64,000 nt of DNA from Bacteroidia bacterium (lineage in GTDB: Bacteria; Bacteroidota; Bacteroidia; Bacteroidales; Prolixibacteraceae). The position numbers and the translations under genes are program-made. Positions 51,076 to 59,089 of the stretch are shown here, in pieces (the first letter of the stretch is position 1; each line of letters begins with the position of its first letter). The notes beneath the pieces were generated by a model. That model did no database searches. It saw only the letters and a program-made list of their open reading frames with translations, and was not told the DNA's origin. The stretch is from the NCBI GenBank assembly GCA_026391315.1, contig JAPLDT010000023.1, positions 62,001 to 126,000 of the forward strand. The letters run 5' to 3'.

Positions 51076-53739
51076 TTATTTTAGAATATCATGTTTTAAA
51101 TTCTTCGAAACAATCTGATGTTCTTTTCCTAAATCGATAACAACATTACCGGTCGATAATTCGAGTATAAAGGAATTTACATTCTCTTTAATCCATCCTG
51201 ACTCATACTCAAATCCGTCTATTACCTTTAATTTCAGATCATTATTGTCCAGAGGAATGACCTTTAGATGAGAATGGGCTGATATCTTGAAAGGTGAAAT
51301 TTTAACAGGAATTGAGTTGACAGTATTGAGCTCAATGATTCCGTTGTTGTTCGTAATATTATTTATTTTTTTCAGCGTCTCTGAAAGAATGGGTATGGTA
51401 TTATCTCCGGCGGCTGGTTTCCCCATGTTCATTGAAGCGAGATCGGAGGTGGTTAGTTGATTTCCCGTTTTGTTTACTGAATTTAAAATTGCCGCAAGAT
51501 ATGCCGTGTTTGGTTCAATACCAAGTAGTTTCAATCGGTCCAGTTGATACCGAAAGCTGGTAGTAGCTTTTGGTAAAGCTTCTTCTGTTGCTTTTTCAAG
51601 GCCGGTAGATTGAAAGCGGGAGCCAACATAACAAAGTCCTTCACTGGTTCCTGCCTTGAAACCAATGGTTCCGGTTCTTTCATCTTCATTGGCCAGTCTT
51701 ACGTTTTGGATATCCCCTGATCTGGTGAAATTAACGACGTAGAACAATTTGGTATCTTCCTCCAATTCGTCAAGTCCACTTTTGGAGATCCATTCAATTT
51801 CGCCTTGTCTGTTAAATTGCGCAAAGAAAAGGTCAGGATCAGATAGAGCTGTTTGCTGCATGATTCCATTGTACTCGATTTTTCCACGGAAGGAGCCGGC
51901 AAGATAGAACTCATTTTTATCTAGCTGTTTTAACTCCAGTCCGAACGCTTTCACATCCGAATGAAACTTGTCCATCCAGATTAGTTTGTTGTTTTCATCA
52001 AACTTAGCCACGAAAGGCACCTGAACCGCACCTGATTGCTTGTTAATTTTCTCTGTTAGGAAGCCCGTTATGTAGGAATTGCCACTTTCATCTTTCAGGT
52101 AGTCCTTTCCGGCGCCACATCGTTCTGCACCAAAAGAGAGGGCAAGTCTCCATATTTTATCCTGTTCATTGAACTCCTCTGAAGCCTTGTGAAGCACTTT
52201 GATCAGGGGCTTAAGCGGATAAAAATCTTTCATTACCAGCCCCAGGGGTGCATTGTCGAAAGTAGGGTCTGCTATGGTATAACTCTTTCCTTTTACCAGG
52301 AAATTGTCGCCATCCATGGGCTGGTCCATCGAGATTGCTACAGAATAAAATCCCGGGAATTCTACCAGTGCCGATTTTTGGTTCATCAGGTTACTGATCA
52401 GCCAGGCAAACAGCAAGGATTTTCCCTTGTCGTTACTTTCATCTCTGAACAGCAGTTCTTCGGGAAACATAAAACGGTCGTAGCCAAATAAATCGTTGTA
52501 TGGGCGGTAAGCAAATGACTTCTGCACAAACTGTTGCAGGAAGGCAGCACCCTCCTCCTTTTTCATTCCAGCCAAAACAGGTTTGATTTGTTTAAGAAGC
52601 GATTCTTTCGAAAGAAGAGTGAAAGGGGCATTGAAGCGGATTTCCGGGTCTGTCTGCGGATATTCTTCCAGAAATTTCGTCACTTCCGGATTGTATTTAA
52701 GGATGAATTCGTACAACTTCTTGTCCCAAAGGAATTGAAATTTTTTATTCACGACCTCTCCCTGAAAATTGAGTGATTGATTGATATTCAACTGAATGGA
52801 TCCGGAAGCCTCAGGATGATTGCTTACGTAGGCGGTAACAGGTAGTGTTGCAATCGGTTTGTCTATGTAGTAATCGAATTCATCAATTTTGACAGAAGGG
52901 ATACCATATATTCTGCCGGAAGTTCTGTACAAAACAGAAGCGCCCAGCTGATTGTATCCGATTTTTACATCAAATCCTGAACGAATCATCAATGCCCAGT
53001 TTAAAAGGGAAGCACCTGCTTCATCGTTCGGATACAGGGCATTTGAACAGGATTTTACCAGCAAAAAATAGCCCCAGTCATTTAACCCAAGTCTGTCCTT
53101 GATTGCCGTTAGCTGACCAATGAGGTGCTCACTGTTTCCAACCGTGAATTTTTTCCAGAAATCAACAACAACTTCATTATTCACTTGCTGATTTACAGAT
53201 AGTGACAGTAGCCTGTCATAGGTGACTGAGATGATGTTGCCGTAAAATTTAAAATTTTGCTTTAGCGGATTTGTGGTCACATATTCTGGTTTTCTGATTC
53301 TGGGAAGCCTTTCAGATGCTAGCGCAGATTCATCTTCCTGTTGCTCATCAATAAAGCAGGGTAAAAATTGTGAATTGTGGTAACTGGTTTCCTCGAAGCT
53401 AAACTGTGGTGCGGGATCAAATTTTCTGGATTTTGGGACGCGAATTCCCGGAATGGGAGTAAATTTTCCCCAGTTGCGCTCCAGCATTTCTGTAAAAGTG
53501 TTGTCCTGCTGGTGGGAAAAGTAGTGAAATCCAGATTGTAAGTAAGGCATGGGCTTTTGGTTATTGAGCAGGTATTCGCGGCTCTCATTCACCCAAATCG
53601 CTTTAAAATCCTTTATTGTTTGACCAAATAGCAGGTTTGACCCTACGAACATGCAAAGGCAAAAGTTCAAAATTTTTTGGAAAGAAATTACTCCTGCAAC
53701 ATGCTCCGAAAGCCCAAAAAATTTTTGATTTTCAGCCAA
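51076..53739 (-). CDS. Secreted protein with degenerate transglutaminase-like domain, next to porV
   Basis: The 887-residue protein is not recognised as a whole. The frame begins with TTG; no ATG precedes residue 31. A signal-like hydrophobic segment occupies residues 20-40 (KILNFCLCMFVGSNLLFGQ). Residues 410-500 follow the pattern of the papain-like transglutaminase fold: FGYDRFMFPEELLFRDESNDKGKSL, VEFPGFYSVAISM, then KSYTIADPTF. In active members a Cys is expected in the position of RDESNDKG; here Ser or Asn is found while the late Asp (DPTF) is kept. So it is probably inactive. The region after 560 contains repeated propeller-like pieces (SYITGFLTEKI, LIWMDKFHSD). Close to porV, it may be a T9SS accessory protein or a cargo. 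Confidence 0.75.
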   Translation of the reverse strand: MAENQKFFGLSEHVAGVISFQKILNFCLCMFVGSNLLFGQTIKDFKAIWVNESREYLLNNQKPMPYLQSGFHYFSHQQDNTFTEMLERNWGKFTPIPGIRVPKSRKFDPAPQFSFEETSYHNSQFLPCFIDEQQEDESALASERLPRIRKPEYVTTNPLKQNFKFYGNIISVTYDRLLSLSVNQQVNNEVVVDFWKKFTVGNSEHLIGQLTAIKDRLGLNDWGYFLLVKSCSNALYPNDEAGASLLNWALMIRSGFDVKIGYNQLGASVLYRTSGRIYGIPSVKIDEFDYYIDKPIATLPVTAYVSNHPEASGSIQLNINQSLNFQGEVVNKKFQFLWDKKLYEFILKYNPEVTKFLEEYPQTDPEIRFNAPFTLLSKESLLKQIKPVLAGMKKEEGAAFLQQFVQKSFAYRPYNDLFGYDRFMFPEELLFRDESNDKGKSLLFAWLISNLMNQKSALVEFPGFYSVAISMDQPMDGDNFLVKGKSYTIADPTFDNAPLGLVMKDFYPLKPLIKVLHKASEEFNEQDKIWRLALSFGAERCGAGKDYLKDESGNSYITGFLTEKINKQSGAVQVPFVAKFDENNKLIWMDKFHSDVKAFGLELKQLDKNEFYLAGSFRGKIEYNGIMQQTALSDPDLFFAQFNRQGEIEWISKSGLDELEEDTKLFYVVNFTRSGDIQNVRLANEDERTGTIGFKAGTSEGLCYVGSRFQSTGLEKATEEALPKATTSFRYQLDRLKLLGIEPNTAYLAAILNSVNKTGNQLTTSDLASMNMGKPAAGDNTIPILSETLKKINNITNNNGIIELNTVNSIPVKISPFKISAHSHLKVIPLDNNDLKLKVIDGFEYESGWIKENVNSFILELSTGNVVIDLGKEHQIVSKNLKHDILK

Positions 53740-53843
53740 TTTTCAGATTATTAGGGTTTTTACAAAGATAGAGTTTAAATAGCATTTTTTAATATAATCT
53801 GTTCGTTTTATAGCTAATTTTGAGATAGGTGTAATGAGATAAA

Positions 53844-54350
53844 ATGGAGTTAATTTTAAAATACTTGAATGTCATAGCCATTGCCAGCGTCAAATTTTTT
53901 TGGGCCACTCCTTATGCTTATATGTTTCGGCTCAACCAGATAGAGACTTTTGTGATGATACAACTTGGAGGGATGTTGGGATTTCTGTTTTTCTATGCCT
54001 TTTTCTCTTTTCTCCTGAAAGAACTTAAATTACTTTGGCCTTTCATCTATTTTATCACACCGCCATTGTTTAAAGTAAGATTTGAACAATGGCGCGATAC
54101 CCGGAGGTACCGGAAATTAACTGCAAACAAATTTACGCACAGGAACAAAATGATTGCTAACATCCGCCGGAAATTCGGGATGCCCGGGATTGTGTTATTA
54201 ACCCCAATTTTGCTTTCGATTCCCATTGGAGCCTTGCTTGGGACTAAATATTTTCACCACCAAAAGAGTTTCATTCCTTGGATGTTACTCTCCATTTTTC
54301 TCTGGGGGATAGTTTCTGTCTTCTTTTTCGGAATTTTTATTCGTCACTGA
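53844..54350 (+). CDS. Small multi-pass membrane protein of unknown function
   Basis: The 168-residue protein is not recognised. Segments of hydrophobic residues occur at about 40-62 (MLGFLFFYAFFSFLL), 65-80 (LLWPFIYFITPPLF), 115-132 (GIVLLTPILLSIPIGALLG) and 145-165 (WMLLSIFLWGIVSVFFFGIF). A basic loop of about 35 residues between them (RFEQWRDTRRYRKL) should be cytoplasmic. The PGIVLLTPILLSIPIGA segment resembles small DedA/YqaA-like proteins, but this is weak. It is divergent from the 887-residue gene. Its last 66 bp overlap the convergent HEAT-like gene. Confidence 0.75.
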   Translation: MELILKYLNVIAIASVKFFWATPYAYMFRLNQIETFVMIQLGGMLGFLFFYAFFSFLLKELKLLWPFIYFITPPLFKVRFEQWRDTRRYRKLTANKFTHRNKMIANIRRKFGMPGIVLLTPILLSIPIGALLGTKYFHHQKSFIPWMLLSIFLWGIVSVFFFGIFIRH

Positions 54351-54563
54351 CGCTTCAGAAACATGGTCTATCACCCAGGTCGCATGCCAGGCGAGTCTGA
54401 GATTATCGCAATAAATAAGGTTATAAATTTCATTGAAGAGTGACACATCTTTCAGAACCATCTCCTTCCAGAGGGTTATCTCCTGAACGCCTATATTTTC
54501 AAGTCTCTGGCTTAATAGGGAGTCCGGACTATTATTCTTCCCGGACAGACTGGAGAAAGTCAT
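54285..54563 (-). CDS. Short HEAT-repeat-like protein, possibly truncated
   Basis: A 92-residue frame starts inside the end of ppk1 (32 bases overlap). Its central part, LWKEMVLKDVSLFNEIYNLI then LRLAWHATWVIDHVSE, has the look of a Bacteroidota HEAT-like small protein in which 'raaWVLehv' follows a helical pair. Homologues I recall are about 200 residues. Here the similarity stops at residue 70, and the last 20 residues are the antisense of the membrane protein's end. So this is either a short protein or the stump of a longer gene cut by the neighbouring insertion. It could be coupled to ppk1. Confidence 0.5.
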   Translation of the reverse strand: MTFSSLSGKNNSPDSLLSQRLENIGVQEITLWKEMVLKDVSLFNEIYNLIYCDNLRLAWHATWVIDHVSEASVTNKNSEKEDRNYPPEKNGE

Positions 54564-56574
54564 AGAATGCCAGTTGAGAGGTTAAGAGGGGGAAAGTACC
54601 CTGATTGTTGATCTGGTTGGACAACCCATTGTCCAATATTCGGGCAGAGGTATTGTCTTTCCATTGCAGATCAAGGAATCCTAAAAGTTCTTTTTTTAAC
54701 TCCGGGTCATATATCGGAACTGTCACCTCAACTCTTCTGTCGAGGTTTCGAGTCATGAGGTCGGCCGAAGAGATGTACATATTTTCCTTACCACCTGCAT
54801 AAAAGTAGTAGATTCTTGAATGTTCAAGGTACCGGTCAATAATCCCGATGGAAGGGATTGAGTAGTTATCTTCAACGGAAGTTGATAATAAAGCAAGCAT
54901 ACCCCTCACATTGATACAAACATCGACACCTGCTTTGGCTGCATCGCACAATTTCCCGATGATTTCAAGATCGACCAGGTTGTTGCATTTGATGGAAATA
55001 GCTGCTTTCATCCCATTTTTAGCTGCCAGAATCTCTTGCCTGATCATCTGAATCATCTTGTATCGCATAGTGAAAGGAGAAACCAACAGGTGATGGTACC
55101 TTCCAATTTTGTAGTTTTTAGAGAAAAACTCAAAAACTTTGGAAACTTCTTTTGCGATGGCAGGATTTGCTGTCCAGAGCATTTGGTCTGAAAAGACTTT
55201 TGAGGTGATTTCGTTGAAATTTCCGGTGCCAACGCACGCGTAGTTGATCACTTCCTTCTCCTCCTTGCGCGATATCAGACAAAGTTTGGAGTGTACCTTT
55301 AATCCGGGAACCCCCAAAATAACTTTAACCCCTTCGCGGGTTAAAAGATTGCCCCACTGTATATTATCCTGCTCATTAAAGCGCGCCCTCAGCTCCAGAA
55401 CGACTGTAACTTTTTTTCCGTTTCTGGCGGCATTGATCAGGGCATGGATCACATTTGAATTCTTGGCCATCCGGTAGGCAGTCATTTTAATCTCGGTCAC
55501 TTTGGGATCAATGGAGACCTCCCTCAGAAGATCGATAAAATGGTAAAATGACTGATAGGGGAAATGGAGCAGAATGTCCTTTTTGGCAATGGCTGCCAGG
55601 AAGGGTTCTCCTTGCCGGATATCCGGATGTGAGAGAGGATTATAGGTTTTGTAATAGAGATGTTTTTTCCCGATGGAAGGGAAACCCATAAAATCCTTGA
55701 AATTGTGTATCCGGGAACCGCCAATGATCACATCATCGCGGTCGAAGTTGAGTTTTTTAAGCAGGAGCGCTAGAAAATTTTCCGGAATATCTTTGTCGTG
55801 CACAAACCGAACCAATTCGCTGTTTCCTCTTTTTTCGAGACTCTTCGAGAGAATTTTCACATAGCCTTCTGCCACGTCATCATCCAGATCAAGTTCAGCA
55901 TCTCTGGTAAGTTTGACAATGTAGGAATTGATCGTCTTGAAACTAAACATGTAAAAGATGTCTTTCAATTCATACCTGATGACATCTTCCAGCAAGATAA
56001 TGTGCCTTTTATCGTCGTTTGAAGGCAATATAACAAATCTTGGAAGCAGGTCTGTTGGTACTTCGATCAGGGCATACTCCTCCTTTTTAGATTTGCTCAT
56101 GACAACAGCCAGGTAGATGGCATCGTCGTTCAGGGAGGGGAGTGGCTGGTTCTTCTTTATAATTACCGGCATAATGCGCGGACGAACTTCCTCTTTAAAA
56201 AAAGCTGTTACATATTCGCCCTGCTCTGCAGTCAAATGGCTCTCGTTGATGATGAAAATATCCTCTTCGGCGAGATCTTTAAGTAATTGACCATATATTC
56301 GCTCGAACCACTTGCTTTGTGATACAACAGTTTGTTCAATCTGGTTCAAAATATCGGCGGGCAGTTCACCATCTACAAGTACCAGATTGTCAATGGTAGC
56401 TAGTCTGCGTAAAATAGCCACCTTAATGCGGAAAAATTCATCGAGATTGTTTGAGTATATTCCAAGAAATTTGAGTCGCTCAATCAAAGGCACCTCTTTT
56501 TTCGATGCTTCCTGGAGCAGACGCTCGTTGAAAGAGAGCCAGCTGAGTTCTTTGTTGCGGGTTACATTGTTCAT
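54532..56574 (-). CDS. ppk1: Polyphosphate kinase 1
   Basis: PPK1 polymerises the gamma-phosphate of ATP into polyphosphate and works in reverse as well. The 680-residue enzyme starts with NKELSWLSFNERLLQEASKK, the conserved N-domain. The catalytic core has YHFIDLLREVSIDPKV, then ELRARFNEQDNIQWG and LGVPGLKVHSKLCLISRK with the phospho-histidine. The second phospholipase-D-like part holds SADLMTRNLDRRVEVTVP. Length is standard. The start codon touches the stop codon of the upstream TPR gene, so the two are translated together. No exopolyphosphatase gene is nearby. Confidence 0.96.
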   Translation of the reverse strand: MNNVTRNKELSWLSFNERLLQEASKKEVPLIERLKFLGIYSNNLDEFFRIKVAILRRLATIDNLVLVDGELPADILNQIEQTVVSQSKWFERIYGQLLKDLAEEDIFIINESHLTAEQGEYVTAFFKEEVRPRIMPVIIKKNQPLPSLNDDAIYLAVVMSKSKKEEYALIEVPTDLLPRFVILPSNDDKRHIILLEDVIRYELKDIFYMFSFKTINSYIVKLTRDAELDLDDDVAEGYVKILSKSLEKRGNSELVRFVHDKDIPENFLALLLKKLNFDRDDVIIGGSRIHNFKDFMGFPSIGKKHLYYKTYNPLSHPDIRQGEPFLAAIAKKDILLHFPYQSFYHFIDLLREVSIDPKVTEIKMTAYRMAKNSNVIHALINAARNGKKVTVVLELRARFNEQDNIQWGNLLTREGVKVILGVPGLKVHSKLCLISRKEEKEVINYACVGTGNFNEITSKVFSDQMLWTANPAIAKEVSKVFEFFSKNYKIGRYHHLLVSPFTMRYKMIQMIRQEILAAKNGMKAAISIKCNNLVDLEIIGKLCDAAKAGVDVCINVRGMLALLSTSVEDNYSIPSIGIIDRYLEHSRIYYFYAGGKENMYISSADLMTRNLDRRVEVTVPIYDPELKKELLGFLDLQWKDNTSARILDNGLSNQINNQGTFPLLTSQLAFYDFLQSVREE

Positions 56575-58823
56575 TACCTTTTAAAAGTGGTTAGGTCCTT
56601 TTCCAGGGCATATCTGAGTTGATCGAGCATAATAGGAACATCTTCAGGATCTACACCTTGTCTTAGCAAATGTTCCAGGTCCTCGTCAAACGCATCCATG
56701 AATTCCTTTTCGGACATTTCAGCATCGTTGATGCTTTGTTTGTAAAAATCCAGGGCTATTTTTCTCTTCCCCAAACACCATTGGACGTGCCCCATGTTCA
56801 TTAAATCGAACTTGTTGGGAGAATCCTCCACCAGTTTACGGAAATAGTTTTCTGATTGTTGTTTCTTACCTACCAGGAGTGAACACCAACCGATGGGTCT
56901 CCATATTTTCTTGTTCCCCGGAGAGAGATATTCGACTTTGAAATAGGATTTTAGCGCTTCATCGTATTGTTTAAGTTCCATTCGGCAATGGCCGATAGAG
57001 ATGTGGATGGCCAGATTGTCTGGTTCAGACGCGACTACCTGCTGGTAATAGTGAAGGGCTAAATCCGGCTTTTTTAGATGTCTGTAACACAAGGCTATCT
57101 TTTTGTGATTCCAGGTGCGGTTTTGATCATACAGATCTGCTTTCAGGTAATAGGAGAGAGCGAGTTCGTAATTCTCCATCTTCTGGTAACAGAATGCAAG
57201 TTTCTGGATTAATTCGGCCTCTTCATCATCTTTCAACAGCATGATATATATTTCAGCAGCCTCCAGATAATAATCCTTGGCAAAGTAAAATTCAGCAATA
57301 TTTCTCATCAGCTGCGTCTCTTCACGCAAAAGGTCGCGAAAGACGTTTTTGTTGTGAAAATCGAACGACCAGGAGAAGATGTCCACGAAGCCTTCCCGCT
57401 GGGGATGAAGTTTGCAGAACCGGTATAAATCCCTTATGTATTGCCCCGATATGGCCTCCGCTTTTTTATCGTGAGCGATGATCTCATCCTCACTTTCCGC
57501 CTCAAGCAACTGATCAAACTCAGCCGACATGTTGTCGAACATCATTTTTTTGTATTCTGCCGGGATGGTTTGCATGCTGAAGCAGAAGGAATATTTGTCT
57601 GAATTGCACAATACTGGTGTTTTGAGCAAAAGGTCGAACAAATTTTGGTTGACCTGCAGGTCTTCATTGGCAGAACTTCTGATCAAATCGGGATGATGAG
57701 AGTAAAAGGGAACGAACCAGTTGGTAAGTTCACTAAAAAACGGGAAATTCTTCAGATTGGCGAAAGAGGTCATAAAGATATCGGCGCCTTTCATCTGCAT
57801 CTCGCTCAACTCCTCCATCTTGTCCATAAATCCGGGCGAATCTTTCAGAATGTCCCGCCACTCCGGATTTTTGTCCTCATTCAGCGCGTCCCCCAGCATG
57901 GCCTCAAGACTCAATTTATTTCTCAGGTTCGGACTTAATTTCATCATCTCAGGCAGGATTTCATCCTGAAGCTTTCGCTGGATCTTTTCAGTCTCTTTTG
58001 ATCCGATCAACTGCAGAATAATTTTTTCAAGATGTTGCCTGAATGATTTTTTTTCGCTCAGCAGGGCAAGACGGGCGGAAATGGCAGGGAAAAGAAATAT
58101 CCTTTTGTCGAAATAATAAAGCGTAAGAAGCAATCCGGTTAATGCCCGTTGATTCACCTCTTCCTGATTTGACTCATATCCTTCGAAGAGAAGCATGATC
58201 TTCTGCTCATCAAACAAATGTAGTTGACCAAGGGTGACAGATGTAATCAAAAAGGCTTTTTCATATCCCGGAATATGCTGATTCTGAAGAAAATCATTAA
58301 AGGATAGAACCTCCTCATGTGAAAGCTTGTTTTTGAACCAATAGTGGTAAAAAAGGTTGATCAGCTTTTGGTGATGTCTCTCTTCTTCGGGTTCGTCTTT
58401 TTTGTCAAGTGTGGGAAGCTCGATCAGCGATCGAAGCTCTTTCTCCAGGTGGAAGGATTCCAGCTGAGAAAAGTGGTCGGCAATATTGTCAAGGGCAATG
58501 CGAACAAACCCGCGCTTTTTCTGATACTCCAGAGAATTGGAAAATTTCATTCTCAAAGTATCCGCACAACTGTCGGCCAGTTCGAAAGCGGAGAGCAATA
58601 TATGCCGGTAAATTTTCTGTCTTTCGGGGTCTTTGATTCCTTCGACGGTATATTTCAGCATGAAACGGTAGTTTTGTTCCAGCTCAAGTTGCTGATCGCC
58701 AAATTCACCCAGGCCATTGGCCGTAATAATACGCTCAAGCAGATCGAAGGCTGGTTTCAGTTTCCTGTCCGAAAGAAGCTGACAAATCGAATCATAACTG
58801 TTTTTAATTTCTGTCTCTTTCAC
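56574..58823 (-). CDS. TPR-repeat cytoplasmic protein coupled to ppk1
   Basis: The 749-residue product is soluble, with no signal or membrane segment. The frame starts with GTG at 58823. The C-terminal 260 residues are tetratricopeptide repeats: units such as KLAFCYQKMENYELALSYYLKA, then ALCYRHLKKPDLALHYYQQV and HCRMELKQYDEALKSYFKV. The N-terminal 450 residues are helical and unrecognised. The stop codon shares a base with the ppk1 start. The protein might organise or regulate polyphosphate metabolism, but this is inference from location only. The 265 bp before it show no further gene. Confidence 0.88.
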   Translation of the reverse strand: MKETEIKNSYDSICQLLSDRKLKPAFDLLERIITANGLGEFGDQQLELEQNYRFMLKYTVEGIKDPERQKIYRHILLSAFELADSCADTLRMKFSNSLEYQKKRGFVRIALDNIADHFSQLESFHLEKELRSLIELPTLDKKDEPEEERHHQKLINLFYHYWFKNKLSHEEVLSFNDFLQNQHIPGYEKAFLITSVTLGQLHLFDEQKIMLLFEGYESNQEEVNQRALTGLLLTLYYFDKRIFLFPAISARLALLSEKKSFRQHLEKIILQLIGSKETEKIQRKLQDEILPEMMKLSPNLRNKLSLEAMLGDALNEDKNPEWRDILKDSPGFMDKMEELSEMQMKGADIFMTSFANLKNFPFFSELTNWFVPFYSHHPDLIRSSANEDLQVNQNLFDLLLKTPVLCNSDKYSFCFSMQTIPAEYKKMMFDNMSAEFDQLLEAESEDEIIAHDKKAEAISGQYIRDLYRFCKLHPQREGFVDIFSWSFDFHNKNVFRDLLREETQLMRNIAEFYFAKDYYLEAAEIYIMLLKDDEEAELIQKLAFCYQKMENYELALSYYLKADLYDQNRTWNHKKIALCYRHLKKPDLALHYYQQVVASEPDNLAIHISIGHCRMELKQYDEALKSYFKVEYLSPGNKKIWRPIGWCSLLVGKKQQSENYFRKLVEDSPNKFDLMNMGHVQWCLGKRKIALDFYKQSINDAEMSEKEFMDAFDEDLEHLLRQGVDPEDVPIMLDQLRYALEKDLTTFKR

Positions 58824-59089
58824 TCGTAAAAAACATTGTTAATCTGTTAAATGTCAGAACGTACTCATGGAACTCGCAAAAGCATTTACACCATCTTTTG
58901 TGGGTTAAGCTCATGCTCGTTTCATAGGGCACACTGCTTCAATCGCAATGTTAATCAAAACTACCTATAAAAAGTTCTTTTTCAAAACGGAAAATGGAGA
59001 ATGGAGAACACCGAATGATCGACGTCCGCGTACGGATATGGCACAAGCCAATTATTTTGGTATCGGAAGGACGGGAACGAAAATTTTGG

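Noticed and set aside
54285-54350. Frameshift in the small membrane protein as explanation for the convergent overlap
   Set aside because: The membrane segments continue smoothly to the stop codon, so no frameshift is needed.
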